Notes: generated from the sequence alone by a model not told the origin. A DNA stretch of 64,000 bases from Bacillus sp. FJAT-22090 (GCF_001278755.1 NZ_CP012601.1:1488001-1552000), one strand, 5' to 3'. Positions 34,964-43,032 are shown, numbered from the stretch's first letter. Translations and numbers: made by a program.

Positions 34964-35855
34964 ACATATTAGCCATTAATCTTTTAGCAATTGCTGCATA
35001 TTCATCAGGTCCTATGCCAGGTGCAAATTCTTCAGGTTTTGACTCTAAATCAGGAATATCATATCCTTTTGGACTACCTTCTTTTACAAAGAGCTGATCC
35101 CCACTTGCTGGATTAGTCCCTTTCCAAATATATTTTATATCTTTATAGTCGCCTACATTATTCCATGTGAATAATACGTTTCCGTAACCACGTTCCTCAT
35201 ACTTTCTTGCTTGATCAAAAACGCGATTATCTAAACTTGGAATAGGAAGCATTGTTGTCACATCTGTTCCTGTTGCCATTTCTATCGCTTTTGCATACGC
35301 AAGAATATGAGTACCTCCACGAACAAGTAAATAGCCAATTAATTCTCTAGCAGCAGGGTGGTCTGTCATCTCATATACACGCATTTTATGTGTACGAGCG
35401 CCACATTCTAAGAAAAAGTTATGAAGCAAGTCTAGTACCAAGTTTCCACTTGAAAACACATAGTCTCCTCTCCATGGATTACCCATTGAATCTCCAGCTA
35501 AAGAAGTCTGTGCATTTGCAATGAAGGCATAGGTGTTCCGTATATCTGTAGCATTTTGAAGCGGAGTTATATCTGGGTCTCCGGCAAAAGAAGTTCCTTT
35601 ATGCAAAAGATTAATTGTATTGGAGACAAGCTCTACATGACCAAATTCCTCTGCTGTGATACTGGCAACCAAATCATAAAAAGGCTTTAATTTTGATTTC
35701 CCTCTGAAGTTAAAGGATTGGTACATATAATTATTTAATGTGGACATTTCACCAAATTTTCCACCTAACAGCTCTTGAACAGCCGAAGCAGCATTTGCAT
35801 CACCATATTCTACGTTGGGAAGTTCTATTAATAGCTTGTTTACACGTTGAAACAT
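34962..35855 (-). CDS. Manganese catalase
   Basis: 297 residues of the ferritin-like dimanganese catalase family. MFQRVNKLLIELP is the usual start; metal ligands are recognisable in VQELLGGKFGEMSTLNNY (Glu), ITAEEFGHVELV (Glu, His) and LLHNFFLECGARTHKMRVYEM (Glu, His). It disproportionates hydrogen peroxide without heme. The ATG at 35855 has AGGAG seven bases upstream, and the longer frame overlaps the neighbouring gene. It follows the DUF2642 gene by 16 bases. In Bacilli such catalases often sit in the spore coat, which fits this partner. Confidence 0.93.
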   Translation of the reverse strand: MFQRVNKLLIELPNVEYGDANAASAVQELLGGKFGEMSTLNNYMYQSFNFRGKSKLKPFYDLVASITAEEFGHVELVSNTINLLHKGTSFAGDPDITPLQNATDIRNTYAFIANAQTSLAGDSMGNPWRGDYVFSSGNLVLDLLHNFFLECGARTHKMRVYEMTDHPAARELIGYLLVRGGTHILAYAKAIEMATGTDVTTMLPIPSLDNRVFDQARKYEERGYGNVLFTWNNVGDYKDIKYIWKGTNPASGDQLFVKEGSPKGYDIPDLESKPEEFAPGIGPDEYAAIAKRLMANM

Positions 35856-35871
35856 ATAGTCTCTCCTTCCC

Positions 35872-36108
35872 TCATAGCGCTTGTGTAACCCAAACAATTT
35901 GCTGGTTTCGTATAAAAAAAGGAGTGCCGCTAACATCTAATACAATGTGATCCGGAGTTAACATTGTTAATATACCTTGAAGTGTACTTCTAGTAGTTTG
36001 AACTGCAATATGTTTTCCATTCAATCTCATAAGTTGTTGGTAAAGATAAGATTCAACATTACTTACAAAGACAACATTCGGCTGTGAATTTGGATTAACT
36101 TTAACCAT
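35872..36108 (-). CDS. DUF2642 family protein, possibly spore-coat associated
   Basis: 78 residues. The GKHIAVQTTRSTLQGILTMLTPDHIVLD core is the DUF2642 beta-barrel-like pattern, followed by FFIRNQQIVWV. Proteins with this domain occur in spore coat and coat-related clusters; biochemical role unknown. It is the first gene of a pair with the manganese catalase, suggesting the small protein helps place or assemble the catalase. Confidence 0.75.
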   Translation of the reverse strand: MVKVNPNSQPNVVFVSNVESYLYQQLMRLNGKHIAVQTTRSTLQGILTMLTPDHIVLDVSGTPFFIRNQQIVWVTQAL

Positions 36109-36145
36109 CCTTTCTATACAATCACACTAGTGTATGAGTTGAATA

Positions 36146-36174
36146 TTTATATGGTGACAATTAAGTGGTATGAT
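36146..36174 (+). promoter_or_regulatory. Promoter of the ypsA unit
   Basis: -35 TTTATA (36146-36151), 17-base spacer, -10 TATGAT (36169-36174), 36 bases upstream of the ypsA ATG. Confidence 0.45.
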
Positions 36175-36209
36175 AAAATATAGATGTAAAATAAAGTAGG
36201 TCGAAAAGA

Positions 36210-36776
36210 ATGACAAAACGTTTAGTTATAACTGGTTATAAAGCACATGAATTGGGTATTTTTAATGACTCACATGCAGGAATACCTATTATAAAAAGAG
36301 CAATATACAATCAATTGCTTTTACTAATGGATGAGGGTCTTGAATGGGTAATATTAAGTGGTCAACAAGGGGTTGAAACTTGGGCTGCCGAAGTATTACT
36401 AGAGATGAAAGTCGATTTTCCGCATTTAAAATTAGCTATAATAACCCCTTTTCTGGAACAAGAAAAAAATTGGAATGAGCAAAAACAAGAAAAGTATAGA
36501 AATTTGCTTTTTCAAGCGGATTATCAAACGAGTATTACTAAAAGTCCTTACGAGGCACCATGGCAATTCATCGAAAAAAATAAATTCCTACTTAGAAATT
36601 CGGATGGAATTCTAATTGTCTACGACGAAGAAAACGAAGGGTCTCCCAAATATTTTAAAAAACTTGCACAACAATTTGCTGAAAAAGAAAACTACTCTTT
36701 ATTCATAATTGATGCATATGACCTTCAAGTGATAGCAGAAGAAATCGCAGAGGAAGAAAGGAATAATTATTTATGA
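36210..36776 (+). CDS. ypsA: YpsA-like SLOG-family protein (DUF1273)
   Basis: 188 residues with the Rossmann-like SLOG fold. It has TGYKAHELGIF near the start, LSGQQGVETWAAEVLLE (about residues 49-65), TKSPYEAPWQF and NSDGILIVYDEE, all DUF1273 marks. SLOG proteins bind nucleotides or their derivatives; in B. subtilis YpsA affects cell division and is next to gpsB. Here gpsB is absent and a hypothetical gene follows with a four-base overlap. Confidence 0.85.
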   Translation: MTKRLVITGYKAHELGIFNDSHAGIPIIKRAIYNQLLLLMDEGLEWVILSGQQGVETWAAEVLLEMKVDFPHLKLAIITPFLEQEKNWNEQKQEKYRNLLFQADYQTSITKSPYEAPWQFIEKNKFLLRNSDGILIVYDEENEGSPKYFKKLAQQFAEKENYSLFIIDAYDLQVIAEEIAEEERNNYL

Positions 36777-37363
36777 TAACTGAAAAATTGTCCAAAAAAA
36801 TCAACGAAGCAAATGGCGCGGAAATTAATTTATTGATAGAAGAAAAAGATTATGCTGAAAGACATCAATTACTTTCTGCCGAACAAAAAGTAGTAATAAC
36901 TGAAAAAAATGAGCAGTTTTCTGATGCTATAATTGAACGATTCGTTAAAGAAACAGATGAAACGGTTTCTAAAGGTACTAAGGAATTTTTTCAATCTCCA
37001 CTTTCCCATGTCAAAGAAAACCAAACTGAATATGTATATGTAGAATCTAAAAGCTTTGATATTATTAATGTAGATGCTATTGCATTAGAATTCGACGAAG
37101 TATTTGAAGTATACACAGCAATGTTTGGATTAGCATTACAAAAGAAATTTGGTGGGTCTATACGAGATTACTTAAATCAACATTTTGATTCCGAAAAGAT
37201 GAACTATAGCTTAATGTTTTCTGGTGAAGATGGATTATGGGAAGTAAACTTACCACTAAATTATATGGCAGGATTTAACGAAGACACTACGATTGAACAA
37301 ACTTATCAATTTTTGTATTCCTATATCTTCTCATTAGTAGAAGCAGTAGAAAATAATAAATAA
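36773..37363 (+). CDS. Conserved hypothetical protein coupled to ypsA
   Basis: 196 residues, acidic, no membrane segments. Starts with ATGA overlapping the ypsA stop. The middle (IIERFVKETDETVSKGTKEF) and C-terminal half (FDEVFEVYTAMFGLALQKKF, then EDGLWEVNLPLNY) look globular. Similar proteins in related genomes have been labelled aminotransferase, but I see no PLP-binding motif and its length is far too short. No function assigned. Confidence 0.7.
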   Translation: MITEKLSKKINEANGAEINLLIEEKDYAERHQLLSAEQKVVITEKNEQFSDAIIERFVKETDETVSKGTKEFFQSPLSHVKENQTEYVYVESKSFDIINVDAIALEFDEVFEVYTAMFGLALQKKFGGSIRDYLNQHFDSEKMNYSLMFSGEDGLWEVNLPLNYMAGFNEDTTIEQTYQFLYSYIFSLVEAVENNK

Positions 37364-37370
37364 TACTTTA

Positions 37371-37409
37371 CAATCATGAATTCAACTATTCATGATTGTT
37401 TTATTTTTT
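37371..37409 (+). terminator. Terminator of the ypsA unit
   Basis: Arms CAATCATGAA (37371-37380) / TTCATGATTG (37389-37398), eight-base loop, then TTTTATTTTTT. Confidence 0.9.
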
Positions 37410-37421
37410 CCGTTTGTTTCT

Positions 37422-37450
37422 GGTGCCTGGCACTTGTAATGGATTTGTAA
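37422..37450 (-). repeat. GGTGCC-GGCACC dispersed element, copy A
   Basis: On the minus strand: TTACAAA, then CCATTAC and AAGTGCCAGGCACC ending the element. Same 29-base pattern as copies at 50077, 56759 and 60430. Located just after a terminator. Confidence 0.7.
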
Positions 37451-37562
37451 CATAGATTTTCTTGAATGTTTTAATTTCCCCTGTTTTATGCATATGAACG
37501 AATAATGTGGTCAAACTAATGAGGATGGTTTCATCACATTTTCTACAAGGAGGAATTATTGA

Positions 37563-38207
37563 ATGACTCAAAACCCATTTGGTCAAGGTCAAGCTCAAGG
37601 TCAAGGTCAAACTCATCAAAATATGCAAACCGGAAATATTTCTCAACAAATGAATCATGGTGGTCATGAAGTATTTGATGTTCATGAAGTTTTATCAACT
37701 GTTGTATCTGGTTTAAACTTGAAAACAATTTTACGTCCACATGTAAAAGACCAAGAATTGTTGAACATCTTGGATCGTCAATATGCATTTGCACTTGATG
37801 AATATAATATTACGGTTGAATGCTTTAAAACTGGACAAGACCCTTCACATCCAACAACAAGCTATAAAATGCAACAAGGCAACGACTTTGTATATGGAAC
37901 GAAGCCTTCTCAACCGAAAAAGCCTATGCAAAATGCAAATGAAATTAATGACGAAGCGATTTCTGGTTATTTACTTGGAGCGGCAAAAGCAGCTGCAACT
38001 ATCAAAACAGGTGCGGCTTTAGAAACTACAAACCCAGTAGTGCGTCGAGTTCTTGCAGATTCAATTCCAAACTGCATCGAAATGGCTTATGAGCTTTCGA
38101 TCTATCAAAACAAGCATCACTACTACCAAGTACCACAACTTGACCAACAAAGCATGCAAGCAATGTTAAACGCATATGCTCCTGTACAAGGAAAAATGAT
38201 GAGTTAA
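37563..38207 (+). CDS. cotF: CotF-family spore coat protein
   Basis: 214 residues. The N-terminal 35 residues are a low-complexity Gly/Gln/His stretch with repeated QGQA/QGQG units. The rest is the CotF/ferritin-like helical domain: FDVHEVLSTVVSGL, then HVKDQELLNILDRQY and NPVVRRVLADSIPNCIEMAYELSIYQNKHHYYQVP (cut here into motifs of about residues 155-190). Such proteins coat the spore. RBS AAGGAGGAA precedes the ATG at 37563. Its low-complexity opening is longer than in B. subtilis CotF. A sporulation sigma promoter is expected but I could not place one. Confidence 0.85.
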   Translation: MTQNPFGQGQAQGQGQTHQNMQTGNISQQMNHGGHEVFDVHEVLSTVVSGLNLKTILRPHVKDQELLNILDRQYAFALDEYNITVECFKTGQDPSHPTTSYKMQQGNDFVYGTKPSQPKKPMQNANEINDEAISGYLLGAAKAAATIKTGAALETTNPVVRRVLADSIPNCIEMAYELSIYQNKHHYYQVPQLDQQSMQAMLNAYAPVQGKMMS

Positions 38208-38215
38208 TTCCATAT

Positions 38216-38244
38216 CTCGTCCCTTTTATGGGGACGAGTTTTTA
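38216..38244 (+). terminator. Terminator of the coat protein gene
   Basis: Stem CTCGTCCC (38216-38223) / GGGGACGAG (38230-38238), six-base loop, then TTTTT. Confidence 0.9.
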
Positions 38245-38318
38245 AATACATTGTTTCTATTCCGAAATAACGTATAATTTACCTAAAGTATATTATTACA
38301 AATAAAAGGGTGAATTAT

Positions 38319-38978
38319 ATGCGTGTCGCAATTTTTGACTTTGACGGAACATTATATACCGAAGAAACATTTAAATTGTTAATGAATCATTTAAAAGAAC
38401 ACCCCATTTATAAAACAAATTATAAACGCTTTTATAGATCTATCGTCCCTCCTTATATTGCGAATAAACTTAAACTTTATCCAACATCAAAAATGAAAGC
38501 ACGTTCCATGCAATTGTATTTAGAAGCTTTCAGCGGAATATCTACTGCTGAAATGGATGCTTATTTTGAAGAATTAAAAGATAAAATGCAAAAAGATTTT
38601 AATCAAGATGTGGTAGAAAGATTAGAAAAGCATCAATCTGAAGATATACATATTTTACTTGTTTCGGGAGCATATACACAGTTTTTACAACGCGTTACTG
38701 CTGGAATGACCTTTAACCAAATTATAGGTACAGACATACATTACAAAGAGGACAAAATAGATATCCATTCCCCAATTACACACGTAAATGGGCCTCGCAA
38801 AACAGAAAATATCTTGAAAATTTTAAAGGATAAACAAATAGATTGGGAAAATAGTTTCGCATACGGGGACAGTTACTCAGACTTACCTGTATTAGAGCTA
38901 GTAGGAAACCCGGTTGCGGTAAAACCAGAAGAAAAGCTCAGAAATATAGCAAAAGAACGAGGCTGGGAAATAATTTAA
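38319..38978 (+). CDS. HAD-superfamily phosphatase, HAD-IB (SerB-like)
   Basis: 219 residues. Motif I DFDGTLY (residues 7-13) with the nucleophile Asp, motif II Ser in LLVSGAYTQ (about 111), conserved Lys in GPRKTENIL (about 160) and motif III YGDSYSDLPVLE (about 185) are complete. The layout is that of HAD-IB phosphatases such as SerB and phosphatidylglycerophosphatase-type enzymes; the phosphoester is unknown. The ATG at 38319 follows AAAAGGG at eight bases; an in-frame GTG three codons earlier overlaps that site and is not used. Confidence 0.87.
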   Translation: MRVAIFDFDGTLYTEETFKLLMNHLKEHPIYKTNYKRFYRSIVPPYIANKLKLYPTSKMKARSMQLYLEAFSGISTAEMDAYFEELKDKMQKDFNQDVVERLEKHQSEDIHILLVSGAYTQFLQRVTAGMTFNQIIGTDIHYKEDKIDIHSPITHVNGPRKTENILKILKDKQIDWENSFAYGDSYSDLPVLELVGNPVAVKPEEKLRNIAKERGWEII

Positions 38979-39136
38979 TAAGGTAATAAAAAGAACGATG
39001 TTTATCTCAGAAAGAAGACAAAAAGTAGTTGGATTATTCATTACTTGATTTTTTCTCATCTTTTTCGATTACCTCAAGATTATTCTACCTGAGTATTTAG
39101 AAGATAATAAGATGCATTTTATTGGTTTGGAGATAT

Positions 39137-39200
39137 GTCCGTTCTACTCCTGCGGGAAAAGCTAGACAGACTTGACTCTGCAGGAGACAAGCGAGGGAAA
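39137..39200. repeat. GC-rich repeat, short decayed copy 4
   Basis: Contains CTCCTGCGGGAAAAGC and CTCTGCAGGAGACAAGCGAGG, the same boxes found in the long GC-rich repeats, in a short form. Part of the 780-base gene-free gap 38979-39758. Confidence 0.45.
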
Positions 39201-39253
39201 TGAAAAAGTCTATAGAATTTATCTTTACTAAATAATGTCATCCAATATAATAA

Positions 39254-39310
39254 GAAAATCGTTGAAACGGCTCCCTTTCCGCAGGAGTGTCGCCTTTTTC
39301 AACGATTTTC
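39254..39310. repeat. 57-base inverted repeat (hairpin) with GC-rich core
   Basis: Perfect 13-base arms GAAAATCGTTGAA (39254-39266) and TTCAACGATTTTC (39298-39310) enclose a core with CCCTTTCCGCAGGAGTGTCGC. Looks like a miniature version of the GC-rich element with its own ends. No T-run, and no gene ends nearby. Confidence 0.65.
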
Positions 39311-39407
39311 TATAAATATGAATTGAAAAAATTTAAGTGATGGAAACTCGCTCTATTATAATCATGATGATTCCCTAATTGAAAAGCGGATAATAGTTAA
39401 TTGAAGA

Positions 39408-39512
39408 GGAAGGCGGCGACTCCAGCCGAAATAGCATGAGCTGAAGACCCTGGACTGAGCGTTAGTGAGGGAAGCGGCTGAAGCCATGCCGGCGGAAAGC
39501 GTCCGCCTGGAA
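39408..39512. repeat. GC-rich dispersed repeat, copy 6 (inverted relative to copy 1)
   Basis: The reverse complement of this stretch aligns with 23310-23424 from AGGCG-ACGCTTTCC through CGCTCAGTCC to CGCCTTCC, roughly 70 percent identical by eye. It is flanked 35 bases later by a small hairpin GAGTATGTGA / TCACATACTC (39542-39566). Confidence 0.75.
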
Positions 39513-39584
39513 CGTAAATTAACGGGTCCAAAATATAAATCGAGTATGTGATAGTTCACATACTCATTAAATCTCCTTGAGGAC

Positions 39585-39695
39585 TTTTTCAGTGCACTTA
39601 GCGTAAGGAAGGCTAAGGGCGTCTCGGCAAGCGGAAAAGATTGCCTGACCAACATTCTGTTTGCCCAAGCGGCTCGAGAAGGTCGCCTATTAAAA
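39585..39695. repeat. GC-rich repeat, decayed copy 7
   Basis: Moderately GC-rich, with GCGTAAGGAAGGC, GGCGTCTCGGCAAGCGG and GCGGCTCGAGAAGGTCGCC. Only partial resemblance to the better copies, so membership is tentative. Confidence 0.4.
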
Positions 39696-39758
39696 ATGCA
39701 ATTTACTTTTTTCTACTTTCATCTCCAAAAAATAATGAAGCATACATTAAATCGGAGA

Positions 39759-40574
39759 TTAGTTAAATTTAGCTAATTCCTGTTCAATGGCATTAATACA
39801 ATCTTTACACCATGACTTTATAATGTCACTATTATCAATAGTACCAAATGGCATCTCATTTTCTATAAATTGGGGTTGAGACTTATTATTTTTACCGTTT
39901 AAAGTAATCAATAGGTTGAAAATGTCATTTAAAAAATAGTGTAGATATGCCATATACACTACTAAGAAGTATCTAAAGTAGTAAACGTTCTTTTCATATT
40001 TTAAATATTCCAGGTCATTAATGATATTATCAAAATTTAAATCAAAAATTTGAAAGATTATTTCGGTATCATGCTTAAATACCATGCAATTACTCCCTCC
40101 ATGAACTAAACCATTTCTATAGTTTGCTATATCTTTAAACCACAAACTACTTTTGAGTAAAGGATAATCTTCTAATTGGTGCTCTTCTATTTTTTTATTG
40201 AGAATCTCAAATATCTCCCATAAATTTTTTCTTGGCTTAGGTGGGATCTCGAAATACAATTTAATGGATTCGATAATGTGGTCAATCACTGTTCGATATT
40301 TAACAAAAAACAATTCAATATCTAATGATGTATATCGAAAATCTGTTTGATTAATTTTACCTTCTTGCATTCTTCCAACTAAAATATAGATTTTAGCTAA
40401 TTCTTGTCTAACGGCTTTTAAATGGTCATCTATAATTTCATTATTATTAATAGCAATAAACTTGTACATAGCTTCATGTATTACTTGGATTTCTCCGTTT
40501 CCCTTTTCAAATAATTCTTCCAGATATTGAACTAAAGTCAAATCATCTTTTAGTTGCACCATTTCTTGTTCCAT
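39759..40574 (-). CDS. HEPN-like domain protein of unknown function
   Basis: 271 residues, predicted all-helical, AT-rich, no membrane segment. The motif YRNGLVHGG contains R153-x4-H158, the R-X4-6-H signature of HEPN domains, preceded by a helix (YPLLKSSLWFKDIA) as expected. HEPN proteins are often RNases in toxin-antitoxin or abortive-infection systems, but other HEPN-like families (for example Cthe_2314-type) are uncharacterised. It stands alone beside a repeat-rich gap, which suggests acquisition. No antitoxin-like MNT partner is adjacent. The start ATG at 40574 lacks a strong ribosome site (GGGGAG lies nine bases upstream). Confidence 0.6.
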   Translation of the reverse strand: MEQEMVQLKDDLTLVQYLEELFEKGNGEIQVIHEAMYKFIAINNNEIIDDHLKAVRQELAKIYILVGRMQEGKINQTDFRYTSLDIELFFVKYRTVIDHIIESIKLYFEIPPKPRKNLWEIFEILNKKIEEHQLEDYPLLKSSLWFKDIANYRNGLVHGGSNCMVFKHDTEIIFQIFDLNFDNIINDLEYLKYEKNVYYFRYFLVVYMAYLHYFLNDIFNLLITLNGKNNKSQPQFIENEMPFGTIDNSDIIKSWCKDCINAIEQELAKFN

Positions 40575-40846
40575 GTATTATACTCCCCAATAAAAGACTA
40601 GTCTTTATAAAATTCATTATAAATTATTGTATTCAAATCGACTGTACTCTTAGAGTTTACCCAATCTATCATAACTTAGTACTTCTTCCCCTTTATTGAG
40701 AAATTATTTAGACAATGTGACTCGCAAGCATATGGATAGAATGTTGTCGGGATAATAAAGAATGAACTTATTCTTTTAGGGTAAACTATTTACCATACAA
40801 TCTAATTATCAAAACAATCATCATTTGTTGAAATGAGGTTTAATAA

Positions 40847-41476
40847 ATGAAACAATCCAATTGTGACTTTTCACCTCTAAAAGAACAATTAAAAATAGAG
40901 TTGGAAACTATCTCGGTTGAAATCAATAAAGGTTTAACTACATTAGATAATGACAACTTTTGCCTTTTAGGAGGGCTCGCTACTATTAAAGGACAATTTG
41001 AAAAGGCAGAAGCAGTTGCCGCTTCTTTTTATTTAAATTGTTATTTATCTCCATTCACTGATATGTATTTAGATATTTCTAGTGCTATTCAACATTTATC
41101 ACACCAAAGACATGGTGCTTTAATTGTAATTGAGCGTAATGATATACTTAATCCATTTTTAAGACCAGGTACTCCCATCGGCGCAAAACTAACACACTCC
41201 TTATTAGAATCTATTTTTTACCCTGGTAATCCACTTCATGATGGGGCGGTCTTAGTAAGAAGCAATCAAATACATTCTGCAGCAAATGTTCTTCCTTTGT
41301 CGAGTATATTTGTAGGAGACAAGAAACTAGGTACACGTCATCGTGCGGCAATTGGTTTATCTGAAAAAAGTGATGCACTCGTAATAGTTGTTTCGGAAGA
41401 GACAGGAAGAGTATCTTTTGCAATTGACGGGGAGCTACATCCTGTCGTGACAAATAGCTCGTTAATAGTTAATTAG
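40847..41476 (+). CDS. cdaS: Diadenylate cyclase, CdaS type
   Basis: Makes cyclic di-AMP from two ATP. 209 residues: an N-terminal pair of helices (residues 1-60), which in B. subtilis CdaS is autoinhibitory, and a DisA_N catalytic domain with the DGA motif at 132-134 (NPLHDGAVL) and the RHR motif at 164-166 (LGTRHRAAIG). No transmembrane segment, unlike CdaA. CdaS is expressed in the forespore and aids germination in B. subtilis. A CATACAAT sequence at 40794-40801 resembles sporulation-sigma -10 elements. RBS GAGG at nine bases. Confidence 0.93.
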   Translation: MKQSNCDFSPLKEQLKIELETISVEINKGLTTLDNDNFCLLGGLATIKGQFEKAEAVAASFYLNCYLSPFTDMYLDISSAIQHLSHQRHGALIVIERNDILNPFLRPGTPIGAKLTHSLLESIFYPGNPLHDGAVLVRSNQIHSAANVLPLSSIFVGDKKLGTRHRAAIGLSEKSDALVIVVSEETGRVSFAIDGELHPVVTNSSLIVN

Positions 41477-41492
41477 TCTATTGGATAAAATT

Positions 41493-41526
41493 AAAGGAAT
41501 CGCTAATTTCTATGGCGATTCCTTTT
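41493..41526. terminator. Bidirectional terminator cdaS / hisF
   Basis: Arms AAAGGAATCGC (41493-41503) / GCGATTCCTTT (41515-41525), 11-base loop, with T-rich and A-rich flanks between convergent genes. Confidence 0.8.
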
Positions 41527-41530
41527 GTAT

Positions 41531-42304
41531 TTATAAACGAACATTAATATTTTTGTTTTGTAAATAGGCCTTAATTTCAGAAATTGTATAATCACCATAA
41601 TGAATCATTGAAGCAACAAGTGCAGCATCTGCTTGGCCATCTGAAAATACCTCTTCAATATGTTCCAACTTTCCAGCACCGCCAGACGCAATTATTGGTA
41701 CATTTGTCTTTTCTGAGAGTAATTTAATTAGCTCTACATCATAGCCATTTTTCATCCCATCTTTGTGGATGCTTGTACAAATAATCTCTCCAGCACCCAG
41801 TTCTGTCGCTTGCTGAGCCCATTCGACAACATCCATCCCTGTTTTTTCATGACCAGAGTGTGTATAAACTTCCCAACGGATTATTTCTTCTTGGTCATTA
41901 TATATTGGCATCGCATCTAGCCCTAATACTACACATTGTTTTCCATATATTTCAGCTGCTTCCTTTAAAAGCTCAGGTCTTTGTACTGCTGCTGAGTTCA
42001 CTCCAACTTTATCTGCTCCTGCTCGAAGCAAGTTTTTGAAGTCATCAACTGTTCGGACACCGCCGATTACCGAAAATGGAATGTATACTTGTTCCGCTAC
42101 TTTACGAATCCATTCAATTTTTAAGTCTTGGTTTTTTAGTGAAGCCGTCGTGTCCAAATAAATTAATTCATCTGCACCATCTTCCGTATACTTCTTCCCA
42201 AGTTCTGCAGGATCACCGATAATAGTAGGATTTCTAAATTGTACATACTTAACTGCTTTGTCATTTAATACATCGATTGCAGGAACTATTCTTTTTCTTA
42301 GCAT
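41531..42304 (-). CDS. hisF: Imidazole glycerol phosphate synthase subunit HisF (divergent)
   Basis: 257-residue TIM barrel. Catalytic Asp11 (IVPAIDVLN) and the second Asp (VVLGLDAMP, about 130) are present, as is the C-terminal IASGGAGKLEHIEEVF phosphate site. Several normally fixed positions differ: PCLDV is PAIDV, VNF is VQF, and the first Gly of the VGGGI loop is Ile (VIGGVRT). It cyclises PRFAR with ammonia from HisH to give IGP and AICAR. It follows hisH by 13 bases, and no other his gene is in the window. Confidence 0.88.
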   Translation of the reverse strand: MLRKRIVPAIDVLNDKAVKYVQFRNPTIIGDPAELGKKYTEDGADELIYLDTTASLKNQDLKIEWIRKVAEQVYIPFSVIGGVRTVDDFKNLLRAGADKVGVNSAAVQRPELLKEAAEIYGKQCVVLGLDAMPIYNDQEEIIRWEVYTHSGHEKTGMDVVEWAQQATELGAGEIICTSIHKDGMKNGYDVELIKLLSEKTNVPIIASGGAGKLEHIEEVFSDGQADAALVASMIHYGDYTISEIKAYLQNKNINVRL

Positions 42305-42317
42305 ATATATGAACTCC

Positions 42318-42917
42318 TCACTTACAGTAATTATCTAATAATTGGATCCCGAATTTCCCACTTTTTTCAGGGTGGAACTGAACACCCATTACTTGCTCAT
42401 TTCCTATTACACTTGCAAAATCTATCCCATAATTAGTTGTTCCTAGTACATCCTTTTCTTCTAATGGATTTGCAAAGAACGAATGTACAAAATAAAAATC
42501 AGTATTATCTGGGATGTTGTTGAATAAGAAATGTTGCTGAACATCTTTCACTTGATTCCAACCCATATGTGGAATCTTTTCGGCATCCACTTTAAATTCC
42601 GGTACTGTCCCTTTTAAGAGACCTAAACAAGGAACGTTCCCTTCCTCACTTGATTCTAAAAGTAGTTGCATACCAAGACAAATTCCTAACAATGGAGTTC
42701 CTTTTGCGACTTCACTCTTTAAATAATCACTTAAACCCGATTCATTTAATATTTCCATAGCAACTTTTGCATTACCCACTCCAGGTAATATCAACTTTGT
42801 AATCGATTCATCATGATCGGATGGTTTCGTAATTAGCTTTGTATCATATTCTAAACGAGCAATTGCTTTCATCACACTATGTAAATTTCCTGCTCCGTAA
42901 TCTATAATGCCAATCAT
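42318..42917 (-). CDS. hisH: Imidazole glycerol phosphate synthase glutaminase subunit HisH
   Basis: 199-residue class I glutamine amidotransferase. Nucleophile Cys in LLGICLGMQLLLESSEEG (about residue 78), catalytic His-Glu in GVQFHPEKSGKFG (about 178-180), and the opening IGIIDYGAGNLHSV are standard. The ATG at 42917 is preferred because GGAGG is seven bases upstream; an ATG two codons earlier is only one base from it. It delivers ammonia to HisF. First gene of an isolated hisH-hisF pair near gltBD. Confidence 0.92.
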   Translation of the reverse strand: MIGIIDYGAGNLHSVMKAIARLEYDTKLITKPSDHDESITKLILPGVGNAKVAMEILNESGLSDYLKSEVAKGTPLLGICLGMQLLLESSEEGNVPCLGLLKGTVPEFKVDAEKIPHMGWNQVKDVQQHFLFNNIPDNTDFYFVHSFFANPLEEKDVLGTTNYGIDFASVIGNEQVMGVQFHPEKSGKFGIQLLDNYCK

Positions 42918-43001
42918 TCTCATGCCTCCACTTTTAGTATGCTATTATTATGCCATCTATCTATTAAAATTAAAACAAAAACTTTAGTACACTAGCAGAC
43001 T

Positions 43002-43032
43002 AAAACCAGTCATTTATAAAATGACTGGTTTT
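43002..43032 (-). terminator. Terminator of gltBD
   Basis: Perfect 12-base arms AAAACCAGTCAT / ATGACTGGTTTT around a seven-base loop; the gltD stop codon lies in the loop. The T-run after it on the minus strand is short, so termination rests on stem strength. Confidence 0.7.

Noticed and set aside
37601-37625. Short tandem repeat at the start of the coat protein gene
   Set aside because: The CAAGGTCAAG repeats lie in frame and encode the Gly/Gln-rich N-terminus, so they are coding low complexity, not a separate repeat.
39362-39655. 97-codon minus-strand frame in the 39 kb gap
   Set aside because: It covers repeat copy 6, has no ribosome site, and the sequence pattern follows the repeat rather than codons.
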